Shown: one piece after another, positions 26,046 to 36,114 of the stretch
How positions within the stretch are numbered: the first letter of the stretch is position 1
Layout: the number at the start of each line of letters is the position of its first letter
The notes under the pieces: model-generated
What the model was told of the DNA's origin: nothing
The model's database searches: none
What the model saw: the letters and a program-made list of their open reading frames with translations, nothing else
Made by a program: the position numbers and the translations under genes
Assembly: GCF_905201705.1 (NCBI RefSeq)
Contig: NZ_CAJKOX010000010.1
Location: 39,983-103,982 of the forward strand
Origin: an uncultured Marvinbryantia sp.
GTDB lineage: Bacteria > Bacillota > Clostridia > Lachnospirales > Lachnospiraceae
Direction: 5' to 3'
DNA: 64,000 nt

Positions 26046-28331
26046 TCAGTGTCTATAGTAATTGATCAGGCATCCGTCGAGAATGATCGTGCGTTCATCG
26101 TCGGTCATTTCGCCGAGCTTTAAGGTAAATTCTTTTAAACTATCTCCGACCACATATGCCTTTATCTCCGTGGTTCCGCCCTCTACCGCCTCGCGAATGT
26201 CCGGGATAAACAGGTAGTCGCCGTTTTTGAACGGAAGCTCGCCCTCGTCGATAAGGAAGGGCATCATACCCCAGTTGATAAGGTTGGAGCGATAGCGCTT
26301 GGTAGCGTAGCTGTTGGCGATGTTTGCCCAGCCGCCGAGCACCTTCTGACAAGAAGCCGCCTGCTCACGCGCGGAACCGTCGCCCGGTTTCACGGCAAAA
26401 ATGGTGCTGCCAAAACCGGTGTTCTTCTTGCAGGTTTCCGGGAAAACTTCCTTTATCTTCTGCATCACTTTGCAGATTTCCGGGAACGCCTCGCCGATGC
26501 ACTCGCCTGCCTCGCGGGCTTTTTCCACCTTCTGGATTTCCTTTGCGCGTCCCACATACGCCGGATCCTTTCTGGAAAGCGTAAACTCTGCCAGACCGAG
26601 CGGGTTGGAACGGTAGGAGGAGGTCTCGCCGGACGGGATCAGCTCGTCCGTCGTCGTCACCGGGTCATGGATCTCGGAAACCACTTTCAGAACCAGATTC
26701 TTCGTCAGCTCCGGCATCGCCGGCCAGTCCTTGATGTTCGGACCAAATTTGATCTCCACGGACGGGTCCGCCACGCCCTTACTGTCAAAGACGCGGTTCT
26801 TGTAAATCGTGCTGTCAAAGAAATATTTCGGATTCGTGTAGTTTGCATCAATGTCAGTCGCCGCCGTCAGATAGCCCTTGTTCGCCGCCGTCGCTGCGAT
26901 CGATCGGGCATCCATCAGAGCAACAGAGGAAATCTGTCCGCTCTGCAGCTTGCTTCCCTCGCGGTTCGGGAAGTTTCTTGTGGAATGACGGATACTAAAC
27001 GCATTGTTTGCCGGCGTATCGCCCGCGCCGAAGCACGGTCCGCAGAATGCCGTCTTTACAATCGCACCGGTCGCCATCAGATCGGCAAGTCTGCCGTTCT
27101 TTGCCAGCTCCATATAAATCGGCGTGCTCGCCGGGTAAATGCTCAGTGTAAACTCATCCGCTCCAATAGAAGCGCCTTTTAAAATATCGGCTGCCGCACA
27201 GATATTTTCAAAGCCGCCGCCCGCGCAGCCCGCGATGATGCCCTGTTCCACGTACAGTCTGCCGTCGCGCACCTTATCACGCAGCGTGAAATCAACCGCA
27301 CCGTCCAGGCTCACCAGCGCACGCTTTTCCACATCCGCCAGGATATCGTCAAGATTCGCATTCAATTCTTCGATCGTATAGGTGTTGCTCGGATGGAACG
27401 GCATTGCGATCATCGGGCGGATTTCGGAGAGATCCACGCAGATCATACCGTCATAATATGCAACCTTGCCCGGCTGCAGTTCCTTATAGTCCTCCGGGCG
27501 CTCATGGATTTCGTAAAATTCCTTAATGGTGTCGTCCGTCTGCCAGATAGAGGACAGGCAGGTGGTCTCGGTCGTCATAACGTCGATGCCGATGCGGAAA
27601 TCTGCACTCAGGTTCGCAACGCCCGGTCCCACAAATTCCATCACCTTATTATTTACATAGCCATTCGCAAACACTGCACCGATGATCGCCAGCGCAACGT
27701 CCTGCGGTCCCACGCCTGCGATCGGTTTGCCGGTCAGATAAACGCCGACCACCTTCGGCATGTTGATATCGTAGGTTTTGCAGAGAAGCTGCTTTACCAG
27801 CTCCGGTCCGCCCTCGCCCATCGCCATCGTGCCGAGCGCGCCGTAGCGGGTGTGAGAATCGGAACCGAGGATCATTCTGCCGCCGCCTGCAAGCATCTCG
27901 CGTGCAAACTGGTGGATAACCGCCTGATGAGGCGGAACATAAACACCGCCATACTTCTTCGCACAGGTAAGCCCAAACATGTGGTCATCCTCGTTGATGG
28001 TCCCGCCGACCGCACAGAGGCTGTTGTGGCAGTTCGTCAGCACATACGGCACCGGAAATTTCTCCAGCCCCGACGCGCGCGCCGTCTGGATAATTCCGAC
28101 AAATGTAATGTCGTGGGAGGTCAGTTTGTCAAACCTGATCTGCAGCTTCTCCATATTTCCGGAAACATTGTGGCTCTCCAGAATGCCATAGGCGATCGTC
28201 TCCTTCGCCGCCTCCTCCTTTGCAGGAACATCTCCGGTAAGCTGCCTGATCTTCGCACCCGCCTCCGCGTTATCCTCGATAATCTCAGCACCGTTTACCA
28301 GATAAGCGCCGCCGTCATATAATTTAATCAT
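26046..28331 (-). CDS. Aconitase-superfamily hydratase (YbhJ-like)
   Basis: A 761-residue protein of the aconitase superfamily, with size and layout close to the YbhJ-type putative hydratases. Iron-sulfur ligands are visible as [10 protein letters not shown] (C-x2-C, about residue 435) and GCAGGG (about 372). [20 protein letters not shown] (about 157) is the substrate-cluster loop of the family. The C-terminal swivel domain has [26 protein letters not shown] precedes the ATG. It follows the CdaR-type regulator by 22 bases. The substrate is a hydroxy-polycarboxylic acid or sugar-derived acid. Whether it is citrate is not decidable here, and the linked sugar-diacid-type regulator hints at a peripheral acid pathway. 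Confidence 0.85.
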   Translation of the reverse strand: MIKLYDGGAYLVNGAEIIEDNAEAGAKIRQLTGDVPAKEEAAKETIAYGILESHNVSGNMEKLQIRFDKLTSHDITFVGIIQTARASGLEKFPVPYVLTNCHNSLCAVGGTINEDDHMFGLTCAKKYGGVYVPPHQAVIHQFAREMLAGGGRMILGSDSHTRYGALGTMAMGEGGPELVKQLLCKTYDINMPKVVGVYLTGKPIAGVGPQDVALAIIGAVFANGYVNNKVMEFVGPGVANLSADFRIGIDVMTTETTCLSSIWQTDDTIKEFYEIHERPEDYKELQPGKVAYYDGMICVDLSEIRPMIAMPFHPSNTYTIEELNANLDDILADVEKRALVSLDGAVDFTLRDKVRDGRLYVEQGIIAGCAGGGFENICAAADILKGASIGADEFTLSIYPASTPIYMELAKNGRLADLMATGAIVKTAFCGPCFGAGDTPANNAFSIRHSTRNFPNREGSKLQSGQISSVALMDARSIAATAANKGYLTAATDIDANYTNPKYFFDSTIYKNRVFDSKGVADPSVEIKFGPNIKDWPAMPELTKNLVLKVVSEIHDPVTTTDELIPSGETSSYRSNPLGLAEFTLSRKDPAYVGRAKEIQKVEKAREAGECIGEAFPEICKVMQKIKEVFPETCKKNTGFGSTIFAVKPGDGSAREQAASCQKVLGGWANIANSYATKRYRSNLINWGMMPFLIDEGELPFKNGDYLFIPDIREAVEGGTTEIKAYVVGDSLKEFTLKLGEMTDDERTIILDGCLINYYRH

Positions 28332-28353
28332 AATTTTCCTCCTGTATGCAATC

Positions 28354-29445
28354 CTAGTATTCTTCCCGCTCCATGTACTTCATATAATTTGATACCATAA
28401 GCGCGATGCGGAAAGTCAGCGCGTCCTCAAATACACGCACATCCAGTCCGGTGCTCTTCTGCAGCTTTTCCAGACGATACACCAGCGTGTTGCGGTGTAT
28501 GTAGAGCTGTCTGGAGGTCTCGGAAACATTCAGACTGTTCTCAAAGAATTTATTAATCGTCGTCAGCGTTTCCTCATCCAGAGAATCCGGAAGCTGCTGG
28601 CCGCCGAACACCTCGTTCATAAACATTTCGCACAGCGGAAGCGGAAGCTGATAGATCAGACGACCGATCCCGAGCGTGCTGTATGCGATGACTTTTTTGT
28701 CCTCGTAAAAAATCTTTCCTACATCCAGCGCCATCTTCGCTTCTTTGTAGGACTTGGAAATAGAACGGATCTCATGGATGATCGTGCCATAGGCAACGCG
28801 CACCTGCGACATCGCCTCACTGTTCAGCATGTCCAGAAGCGTCTTTGCCACCTGCTCCGCCGCTTCATAATCCTCATCCTCCGCCAGCTCCTTCACAAGA
28901 ATAATGCTCTTTTCGTCAACCGCCGTGATAAAATCACGCGGATTTCCTGCGAACATTGTCTTTACCAGCTCGCGCGCACTGGTATCCTTTTCCTGACGCG
29001 TCTCGATCAGATAAACGATGCGCTTTGCTTCTATATCAATATGAAGCTTCTTCGCGCGGTTGTAGATATCAACCAGCAGAAGATTGTCCAGCAAAAGATT
29101 CTGGATAAAATTATTTTTATCATAGCGCTCTTTATATGCAATAATGAGATTCTGGATCTGGCTGACGCCGATTTTTCCAATCATGTATGCGTCCTCGCCG
29201 TTACCACGCGCAACCAGCACATACGCCGGAACGCCGTCGTCCAAAATCTTAAAAAAGTGGTATCCCTGCATTACCTGGCTGTCCGCCGCCGAATTTACGA
29301 AAAACTGGATCGCCTCGCGCTGCATGTCGTCCTCCGGCATCGTGGAAGCGACAACATTTCCCTCTAAATCTGAAACGCACAGATCGATTCTTGTGATCGC
29401 GCGCAGTTCATCTATGGATGTCTGTATTACCTGCCCTGAAATCAT
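28354..29445 (-). CDS. CdaR/PucR-type transcriptional regulator
   Basis: A 363-residue regulator. The N-terminal part is a sugar-diacid-recognition-like domain ([19 protein letters not shown] with the YVLVARG strand). The centre has the GGDEF-like fold of CdaR proteins. The C-terminus is the PucR helix-turn-helix ([24 protein letters not shown]). AGGAGGGAACAC precedes the ATG, and a promoter lies at 29490-29518. It forms a two-gene operon with the hydratase, 22 bases apart, and probably controls it in response to a carboxylic acid. Confidence 0.85.
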   Translation of the reverse strand: MISGQVIQTSIDELRAITRIDLCVSDLEGNVVASTMPEDDMQREAIQFFVNSAADSQVMQGYHFFKILDDGVPAYVLVARGNGEDAYMIGKIGVSQIQNLIIAYKERYDKNNFIQNLLLDNLLLVDIYNRAKKLHIDIEAKRIVYLIETRQEKDTSARELVKTMFAGNPRDFITAVDEKSIILVKELAEDEDYEAAEQVAKTLLDMLNSEAMSQVRVAYGTIIHEIRSISKSYKEAKMALDVGKIFYEDKKVIAYSTLGIGRLIYQLPLPLCEMFMNEVFGGQQLPDSLDEETLTTINKFFENSLNVSETSRQLYIHRNTLVYRLEKLQKSTGLDVRVFEDALTFRIALMVSNYMKYMEREEY

Positions 29446-29489
29446 GTGTTCCCTCCTAACATCATATTGGCTGTAAAGGTTCTTGTTTT

Positions 29490-29518
29490 ATGATAAATCA
29501 TTTTTTTTATTTTCGCAA
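29490..29518 (-). promoter_or_regulatory. Promoter of the regulator-hydratase operon
   Basis: On the minus strand TTGCGA (29513-29518) and TATCAT (29490-29495) are 17 bases apart. Confidence 0.65.
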
Positions 29519-29555
29519 CCGCTAACTCGCCAAATCCGTTAAATTTACAAAAATT

Positions 29556-29612
29556 TGAGAAAAAATACCTGTCTTTTGTGATATTTCCGGATCACTAAAA
29601 CAGGTATTTTTT
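29556..29612 (-). terminator. Terminator of the sugar-sensing gene set
   Basis: On the minus strand AATACCTGT (complement of 29600-29608) pairs with ACAGGTATT (complement of 29564-29572), and six or more Ts follow. The loop holds a second small hairpin. It lies directly after the XylF-type gene. Confidence 0.75.
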
Positions 29613-29616
29613 TGCT

Positions 29617-30663
29617 TCAATGAATATTTAAATACACGTCCTCCGCCCGGTGAAATCCATCCTCGATGATCGTGTCGTCCATATTTTCCGCCGTGACCGC
29701 TATCGGCTCAATGTAATAACACGGTACGTCGTAGGTTCCATCGAAAGCAGTTTTCCCATCAATTTCCGCCGTGATATCCTCACCCCGTCCGATTTTCACC
29801 GCAAATTCCGCCGCCTTTTTCGCAAGCTCCTCCACCGGTTTGTACACCGTCATGGTCTGCGTGCCCTCGACGATGCGCTGGCAGGCGGAAAGCTCCGCGT
29901 CCTGCGCGACCACCGGTACCTTCCCGGCAAGGCGGTTTTCCGCGAGCGCCTTGATCGCCTGGCTTGCAAGGTCGTCGTTTCCGCACATCACACCCACAAT
30001 GTCGTCCGTCTGCGAAAGCCCCTCGTTTACCATATCATACGCAAGCTCTGCGAGCCAGTTATCACAATAATTTGTGTACACTATCCGCAGCCCCGTTCCC
30101 TCGATCGCTTCCGTGAAGCCTTTCACCACATCCGTCACATTGTTATCCGTCGGCGATCCGTTGATCGTAAAAATATTTCCACCCTCCGGACATTCCGCTG
30201 CCAGCCTCTCGCCCATCAGCGTCCCCACCATCTCATTATCAAAGGAGATGTAGAGATCCGCGTTGGCATTGTCGATCAGACGGTCATAGCTGATAATCTT
30301 TATGCCTTCCTCCTGTGCCTTTTTCATGACATCCGTCAGCGCATTTCCGTCAATCGCGATCACCACGATCACGTCCATTTTCTTCTTTATAAAATATTCA
30401 ATCTGCGATATCTGCTCCTGCACATCACCGTTCGCTACCTGCACATTCACCTGCGCGCCCATACCCTGCGCCGTCGAGACGAACATATCGCGATCACGCG
30501 TCCAGCGCTCGATCACAAATGAATCAAAGCTCAGCCCGATCTGCATCGGAGCGTCTCTCTCCACCGTATTCTCATTTTCCTGTCTGCTGTTGCCGCAGCC
30601 TGTCAGCGCAAGTGCCAGCATCACAAAAAACAGCCATCTTCGCATCCGTTTTTCCATGCTCAT
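29617..30663 (-). CDS. XylF-type sugar-binding lipoprotein
   Basis: A protein of about 348 residues. The ATG at 30663 overlaps the TGA of the regulator gene (ATGA). A true lipobox is present (ALALTGCGN), the only one among the binding proteins here. The mature part matches D-xylose-binding proteins: IGLSFDSFVIERWTRDRDMF, VNVQVANGDVQEQISQIEYF and KIISYDRLIDNANADLYISF. It ends the operon of anchored binding protein, kinase and regulator, and no permease or ATPase is adjacent. It may feed a ribose-type importer elsewhere or take part in sensing. Xylose is the best guess for ligand. Confidence 0.85.
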   Translation of the reverse strand: MSMEKRMRRWLFFVMLALALTGCGNSRQENENTVERDAPMQIGLSFDSFVIERWTRDRDMFVSTAQGMGAQVNVQVANGDVQEQISQIEYFIKKKMDVIVVIAIDGNALTDVMKKAQEEGIKIISYDRLIDNANADLYISFDNEMVGTLMGERLAAECPEGGNIFTINGSPTDNNVTDVVKGFTEAIEGTGLRIVYTNYCDNWLAELAYDMVNEGLSQTDDIVGVMCGNDDLASQAIKALAENRLAGKVPVVAQDAELSACQRIVEGTQTMTVYKPVEELAKKAAEFAVKIGRGEDITAEIDGKTAFDGTYDVPCYYIEPIAVTAENMDDTIIEDGFHRAEDVYLNIH

Positions 30664-32255
30664 CCGCAATACCTTTCCCTGTACTCCCTTGGAGTTATCC
30701 CCGTGTGCTTTTTAAAAATCCTGCTGAAATAATTCGGATCGGTGTAGCCGCTCATCACGCCGATCTCCTTGATGGAAAGCTCCGCATCCTCCAGCAGCTC
30801 CTTCGCCTTATTGATGCGGATTTTCGTCAGGTACTCCGTGAAATTTTCCCCGGACTCCTCCTTGAAGATCTTGCTGAAGTAATACGGGCTGACGTTTACT
30901 TCCTTCGAAACGTCGTCCAGCGAAATGTCCCTGCTGTAATTTTCCTGCATATAGCTGCGCGCTTTTTCCACCAGCGACTCCGAACGGTCCTCATTTTTGT
31001 CGCGGATGCTGTAGCACGTTTGCATCATTTTTTCCAGGAACCACGCGCGGATCTCCTCGTAATCCTCCAGCGCCATCACCGTATCCAGATAACCGCGGCG
31101 TGAATTAAAGCCATAATTCATCGCTCCCACATGGAACGCCTCGCGCTCGCCCCAGGTGACAAACTCCAGCACCTTCAGGCGAATATTATTTTTATCCTCC
31201 GGGTAACATTTCACCATCCAGTCAAAAAACTGATTCGCCGCCGACACCATTCCATTTAAGTCCCCTTTCAGCAGCATACGGAAAAGCTTATTTTCCGTGT
31301 CCACCGGAAAGGATTCCTCATAATTTCCCTCCAGCCGCAGATCCTCCGCGTGAACGACCCGGCTGATCTGGTCGCTGAGCGCGCGCACCGCCTCCTGGTA
31401 AGAACCGCTCAGCTCCTCCAGCCTGCGGATTCTGCCGATACCCACGCGGAATTTCGCCTCCAGACGCTCCTCCAGACGGTTCGCCATCTCCCTCGCCGTC
31501 TCGATGATACGAATGCGCTCGTCATACGGAATCGCATCCCCGGCATGGGGCACCACCGCAACCACCCGGTTTGACATCATCGGACCGGTAATACAATGAA
31601 AGTATGATTTGATAATTGCGGAAAGCTCCGGATAAAACTCCTGCGCCTTAATGTTCATGCCGACCGGACTGATAAGCCTGCCGTTTTCTATCGAAGTGCC
31701 GAACTGGATAGCCATCACATATCCATAGTCCTCCCTGATGTCCAGCAGGAGCCTGTAGTAATCCATATCGCTGGCGTCATTCTGAAACATCACATTGTTT
31801 ACAAAACCGCTCTCCACCACCGGAACGATAATCTCCAGCTTTTCCTGTATCTGAAGCTGGTCGCTGCGCACCTTGCGATTCTGGTCCACCTTCTTCATCG
31901 CCTCTTCCACAACAGCGATAACCGTGCTTTTTGTAATCGGCTTGGTGAGGTATTTTTCCACACCCAGGTTGAGCGCTTCCTTCGCGTAATCAAATTTGTC
32001 ATACGCGGAAATCACATAAAATAATGCCGACGTGTTAAACTTCCTTATCTCTTTAATCGCCTGGATGCCGTTGATCCCCGGCATCTGGATATCCATAAAC
32101 ACGATATCCGGGTGGCAGATCTCCGCCTGTTCGATAACGATCCGCCCCGATTTTGCCGTCACCACCTCGCACTGTCCTCCGAAATTCTGAGAAATAATAT
32201 TCTTCAGGGATTCCAGCATAATTCCCTCATCATCAGCTATTAATATCCGATACAT
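30660..32255 (-). CDS. AraC-type response regulator (YesN-like) of the sugar-sensing set
   Basis: A 531-residue regulator. The receiver has acidic residues D8, D9 and E10, phosphoacceptor D55 (VFMDIQMPG) and K105 (TKP). A middle domain of about 270 residues follows. The C-terminus has two AraC helix-turn-helices (ISLDDVSKEVNVSPYYFSKI and LSIKEIGVMSGYTDPNYFSR). AGGAGG lies five bases before the ATG, which overlaps the kinase gene by 23 bases. The receiver and middle part are the closest relatives in this window of the Asn-substituted protein at 13875. Confidence 0.9.
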   Translation of the reverse strand: MYRILIADDEGIMLESLKNIISQNFGGQCEVVTAKSGRIVIEQAEICHPDIVFMDIQMPGINGIQAIKEIRKFNTSALFYVISAYDKFDYAKEALNLGVEKYLTKPITKSTVIAVVEEAMKKVDQNRKVRSDQLQIQEKLEIIVPVVESGFVNNVMFQNDASDMDYYRLLLDIREDYGYVMAIQFGTSIENGRLISPVGMNIKAQEFYPELSAIIKSYFHCITGPMMSNRVVAVVPHAGDAIPYDERIRIIETAREMANRLEERLEAKFRVGIGRIRRLEELSGSYQEAVRALSDQISRVVHAEDLRLEGNYEESFPVDTENKLFRMLLKGDLNGMVSAANQFFDWMVKCYPEDKNNIRLKVLEFVTWGEREAFHVGAMNYGFNSRRGYLDTVMALEDYEEIRAWFLEKMMQTCYSIRDKNEDRSESLVEKARSYMQENYSRDISLDDVSKEVNVSPYYFSKIFKEESGENFTEYLTKIRINKAKELLEDAELSIKEIGVMSGYTDPNYFSRIFKKHTGITPREYRERYCG

Positions 32256-33756
32256 CCGTTCCTCCTGCCTCTGTTTCCAGCGGAAGCAAAATCGTCACTT
32301 CCGTTCCTTTTTCCGGTCCCTCGCTGTAAATATCGAAAAGACCTTCCCGGTTGTAATACAGCTTTAACCGGTTTATCACATTATCCAGACCGATTCCGGT
32401 GGAATCCCCTTCCCTGCGCTCCTGGCGGATATTTCCGGAAAGCACCGCCTGGATCTGCGCCTCCGTCATGCCGACACCGTTATCGCGCACCGTCACGCAG
32501 AGCTGCCCCTCCTCGCGCGCCACGCGCAGCCAGATCCTGGCATTCTCCATGCGGTCGCGGACACCGTGCTGCACGGCATTTTCCACGATTGGCTGCAGAA
32601 TCATGCTCGGCACACGGATATTTTCTACGTCACTGTCAATCTCTTTTTCGTAACAGAGATCCCCTGCAAATCTCACATTTAATATGTAAATATAGTTATC
32701 CACCGCCTCGATTTCCTCGTAGAGGTTGGCGTCTTCTTCCATCTTGCGCACGTTATAGCGGAAAAAATCCGCCATTTTCGCCACAAAGACAGCCGTCCGC
32801 TCGGCGTCCTCCATCGCCGCAAGCTGCGCCCCGGCGTTCAGGCAGTTAAACAGAAAATGCGGATTGATCTGCGCCTGCAGGTATTTAAGCTGCGCTTCCT
32901 TTAAATGCGCTTCCATGGAAAGTTCCCTCTCCTTCATCATCGCCTCGTTTTCCATGCTGACGCGCTGCTTTTCAATATATTCCTTAATGCTGTCGACCAT
33001 CTGGTGAAAGGCGTTTGTCACGATTCCCACCTCGTCGTCCGAGATAACCGCCGGAAATTCCACCTCGAAATTCCCCTGCGCCACCTCATTCGCCGCCACG
33101 GACAGACCTGTCAGCGGTCTGATCATGTTTCGTATGACAGCCACCGCTATAAAGGTGCAGATCAGCCCGACGACTCCGATCATAAGGATGCTCATAATTT
33201 CCAGAATGCTCATCACGTGCAGAAGCACCTGGTAATTGCTGGAATTAAGGTGAAACCGCAGGTTATTCAGCTTGTACATATAGGTATTGATGTACTCGTA
33301 AAGCTGCGTCTCTTCTTCGTAGAGCAGCTTGTACTTCTCCACATTGCGCCCACGCTTTGCCTGCACGGTGTCATTCGTACATTCAAGATATGTCTCGGAC
33401 ATATTGCGGATATTTTTCTCCAGCATCTTAACTTCGCTGTCCATATTCTGGCTGTTCAGCCGCTCAATCATCGTCCGGTATTCCTGCTCATAGCGGTAAT
33501 AGTCTTCAAGCGCAGCGGAGCTTTTCGTTGTCAGATACTCATACACGTTGTTCTGTATCTGCTCCAGCGTCCCGGAAAGCTCATTGACCGTCACATTGCT
33601 GGAAAACACGGCGTCGATGCGCTGAACCGTCTGATTAATCTGTTGGTAGATAAACAGATTCATTAATAAAATGCAGACCATCATAAGCACCTGCGTCCAG
33701 ATCAGCTTGCTCTGGATGGATTTATTCCTGTCTGTTATTCTCAGTTTTTTCCACAT
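32233..33756 (-). CDS. Membrane sensor histidine kinase of the sugar-sensing set
   Basis: A 507-residue kinase. Membrane segments lie at about 20-38 and 180-208, with an extracellular region of only about 140 residues that is largely helical (four-helix-bundle-like, with RIDAVF and YEYLTT segments). HAMP is at about 210-262. The phospho-accepting H300 lies in QINPHFLFNCLNAG, then come the N-box QPIVENAVQHGV and the G box DSTGIGLDNVINRL. The small sensor domain fits indirect sensing through the anchored binding protein encoded two bases upstream. That arrangement resembles the XylFII-LytS xylose sensor of clostridia. Confidence 0.9.
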   Translation of the reverse strand: MWKKLRITDRNKSIQSKLIWTQVLMMVCILLMNLFIYQQINQTVQRIDAVFSSNVTVNELSGTLEQIQNNVYEYLTTKSSAALEDYYRYEQEYRTMIERLNSQNMDSEVKMLEKNIRNMSETYLECTNDTVQAKRGRNVEKYKLLYEEETQLYEYINTYMYKLNNLRFHLNSSNYQVLLHVMSILEIMSILMIGVVGLICTFIAVAVIRNMIRPLTGLSVAANEVAQGNFEVEFPAVISDDEVGIVTNAFHQMVDSIKEYIEKQRVSMENEAMMKERELSMEAHLKEAQLKYLQAQINPHFLFNCLNAGAQLAAMEDAERTAVFVAKMADFFRYNVRKMEEDANLYEEIEAVDNYIYILNVRFAGDLCYEKEIDSDVENIRVPSMILQPIVENAVQHGVRDRMENARIWLRVAREEGQLCVTVRDNGVGMTEAQIQAVLSGNIRQERREGDSTGIGLDNVINRLKLYYNREGLFDIYSEGPEKGTEVTILLPLETEAGGTDVSDINS

Positions 33757-33757
33757 T

Positions 33758-34777
33758 TCATCCCTCCTGCCCGCTTTCCCCGACAGGGAATGTGTTAATG
33801 TTCTGCTGGCTCACGACATTCAGCCCGACGTTAAAATAATTGCTCACGTGCCCCAGAGAATAATATTCCTCCAGCGCATCCACGCTGTAACGGCCGATTT
33901 CCTCCGTGCTGAAGGAAACCGTCGTTGTGACGGTGCCCTTTCTGATGCCGTCCAGAATCGTATCTGAGGTGTAATACCCGATAACGTCCACATTTTCCAC
34001 CTGATTATAGTCAACCACCGCCTGACAGGCACACTCCGTAATGATTTCGTCAAGACAGACCAGGATGTCCGGGATATTCCCACGGTTTACAAAAATGTCA
34101 CGGATTGCCTCCTCAGAGTCAAAGTTTCCGGAAATATCTATATCATAAACGGAAATATCTACCGTGCGGTCCGCGCCTGCCCCTTCCTTCACCACGTTTG
34201 ATATCTGCGAAAGCACCAGATTCGTGCCGGTGTCGCGCGTATGCGAATTTACCAGAATCAATACGCTGGTGCGCGCTTTCTTCAAAAGCCGCAGAATTTC
34301 TTCGCCATATGCCGTTCCCATCTGGTAGCTGTTTATCCCGACAAAGCTGATGCGCTCGCTCTCCGGGTCATCCTCCAGCGCCGTTACCACCGGGATGCCG
34401 TTTTCCGTCGCCTCGTGGATAAGGTCGCGTATTTTCTGCTCCCCCGTCGGCTGCATGATAATGCCGTCCACCTTGGACGCAATACTGACTTTCAGATAAT
34501 CCTCCAGTGTATAATCTGTCATTGTATCAGAGTTTACCAGCTCCAGGTATGCGCCGCTTTTCAGGGCTTCCTCCCGGGCGCTCTCGTACACCTCCTGCCA
34601 CAGACTGGAGCGCATACCGTCCGCCAGAAGCACATAATGCCGGTCGTACCTTTCCTGTGTACCGTTCTCCTGCAGGTCGATGCTGCGTGTGCTGCTTTGA
34701 AAATAAATCCACATGCCGATGGTCAGCGCGGCACACAGTAAAATGCCCGCCGTGACCGGGAAAAATGATCTTTTCAT
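33758..34777 (-). CDS. Membrane-anchored sugar-binding sensor protein (PBP1-type)
   Basis: A 339-residue protein. Residues 5-26 form an uncleaved-looking membrane anchor (PVTAGILLCAALTIGMWIYF) with no lipobox or clear cleavage site. The rest is a type 1 periplasmic-binding fold: YVLLADGMRSSLWQEVYESA, SKVDGIIMQPTGEQKI and GIPVVTALEDDPESERISFV. AGAGG precedes the ATG by seven bases, and its TGA overlaps the region of the next ribosome site. Standing first in an operon with a kinase, it is probably the ligand-binding subunit of the sensor and not a transport protein. Confidence 0.85.
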   Translation of the reverse strand: MKRSFFPVTAGILLCAALTIGMWIYFQSSTRSIDLQENGTQERYDRHYVLLADGMRSSLWQEVYESAREEALKSGAYLELVNSDTMTDYTLEDYLKVSIASKVDGIIMQPTGEQKIRDLIHEATENGIPVVTALEDDPESERISFVGINSYQMGTAYGEEILRLLKKARTSVLILVNSHTRDTGTNLVLSQISNVVKEGAGADRTVDISVYDIDISGNFDSEEAIRDIFVNRGNIPDILVCLDEIITECACQAVVDYNQVENVDVIGYYTSDTILDGIRKGTVTTTVSFSTEEIGRYSVDALEEYYSLGHVSNYFNVGLNVVSQQNINTFPVGESGQEG

Positions 34778-34886
34778 AGGTTTTCCTCTTTTGGGGTTAC
34801 AAGTATGATGTCGGGGTCAAAAGCCCCAACGATCCTATATTATAAGTATACCATGAATAAGAAGGTGCCACAAGAGTTGAGTTCGC

Positions 34887-34921
34887 TGCAAAAAAGGGAG
34901 ATGCCGCATAAGCATCTCCCG
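34887..34921 (-). terminator. Terminator of the MsmX-type ATPase gene
   Basis: On the minus strand a perfect 9-bp stem (GGGAGATGC / GCATCTCCC, seven-base loop) is followed by six Ts. Confidence 0.85.
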
Positions 34922-34936
34922 AAATATCTATAAATA

Positions 34937-36049
34937 CTAGTTTGTGATGGTAAGTTCTGTCTCTTTGTCGAATACGTGGATCTTGTCTGCATCCAGCGCA
35001 AATGTAACATTGCTGCCTGTTCTTGCTGTGGTCGTCGGGTTTACACGTGCCGTCATCGGGAAGTTCTCCAGATCGAAATACAGGAATACTTCTGCACCAA
35101 GCAGCTCGTATACTCTGATGGTAGCTTCAATCTTGGTATCCGGATGAGCTGCAACAAATGCCGCATCATCATGTACATCTTCCGGACGAATACCCATAAC
35201 AACCGTCTTTCCAGCATATCCGCCGTCGATGAGAGCTTTTGCCTTTGCAGCCGGAAGCTTGATGTCAAAGCTGCCAACCTTCAGGTCTACATCGTTGCCC
35301 TTTACGTTTACAACAGCATCCATGAAGTTCATCTGCGGAGATCCGATGAATCCTGCTACGAACAGGTTGCCCGGATGATTGTAAAGGTTCTGCGGAGAAT
35401 CTACCTGCTGAACGATACCGTCTTTCATAACAACGATTCTGGTACCAAGCGTCATAGCCTCGGTCTGGTCATGTGTTACGTAGATGATGGTTGCGCCCAG
35501 TCTCTGGTGCAGCTTGGAAATCTCAATACGCATCTGAACACGAAGTTTTGCGTCCAGGTTTGACAGCGGCTCGTCCATAAGGAATACCTTCGGATCACGA
35601 ACGATAGCACGTCCCATAGCAACACGCTGTCTCTGACCACCGGAAAGAGCCTTCGGCTTACGGTCTAACAGTTTGTCAAGGTCGAGGATCTTTGCAGCTT
35701 CTCTAACCATCTTGTCGATCTGATCCTTCGGAACCTTTCTCAGTTTCAGACCAAATGCCATGTTATCATAAACAGTCATATGCGGATACAGAGCGTAGTT
35801 CTGGAATACCATCGCGATATCTCTGTCCTTCGGCTCTACATCGTTTACAACTCTGTCGCCGATTTTCAGAGTACCCTCTGAAATCTCTTCCAGACCAGCG
35901 ATCATACGAAGAGTTGTGGACTTACCACATCCGGACGGACCTACAAAGATGATGAATTCTTTATCTTCAATCTCAAGATTGAAATCTTTAACCGCTTCAA
36001 ATCCGTTCGGGTATCTTTTGTAAATGTGCTCCAAAGATAAACTTGCCAT
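34937..36049 (-). CDS. msmX: Multi-sugar ABC transporter ATP-binding protein (MsmX/UgpC-type)
   Basis: A 370-residue ABC ATPase with the MalK layout. Walker A is GPSGCGKST (about 38), the signature is LSGGQRQRVAMGRA (about 135), Walker B is VFLMDEPLSNLDAKLR (about 157) and the C-terminal regulatory TOBE-like domain spans about 240-370 (VVMGIRPEDVHDD). AGGAGG precedes the ATG. It stands alone with its own promoter and terminator. In Firmicutes such a single ATPase serves several MalFG-type importers. The three permease pairs in this window have none of their own, so it is their likely motor. Confidence 0.92.
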   Translation of the reverse strand: MASLSLEHIYKRYPNGFEAVKDFNLEIEDKEFIIFVGPSGCGKSTTLRMIAGLEEISEGTLKIGDRVVNDVEPKDRDIAMVFQNYALYPHMTVYDNMAFGLKLRKVPKDQIDKMVREAAKILDLDKLLDRKPKALSGGQRQRVAMGRAIVRDPKVFLMDEPLSNLDAKLRVQMRIEISKLHQRLGATIIYVTHDQTEAMTLGTRIVVMKDGIVQQVDSPQNLYNHPGNLFVAGFIGSPQMNFMDAVVNVKGNDVDLKVGSFDIKLPAAKAKALIDGGYAGKTVVMGIRPEDVHDDAAFVAAHPDTKIEATIRVYELLGAEVFLYFDLENFPMTARVNPTTTARTGSNVTFALDADKIHVFDKETELTITN

Positions 36050-36114
36050 TTTTTACTTTCCTCCTAGAATTTTTATCAAGTTGTCACGCAAACCCTTTGT
36101 TTGCCTATGAAAAG

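Noticed and set aside
27393..28322. A 309-codon open frame on the plus strand inside the hydratase gene
   Set aside because: It lies fully antisense to a well-conserved enzyme, has an Arg/His-rich composition typical of reverse-strand shadows and no ribosome site.
28495..30522. Two plus-strand frames of 290 codons over the CdaR-type and XylF-type genes
   Set aside because: Both are mirror images of conserved genes and lack start signals.
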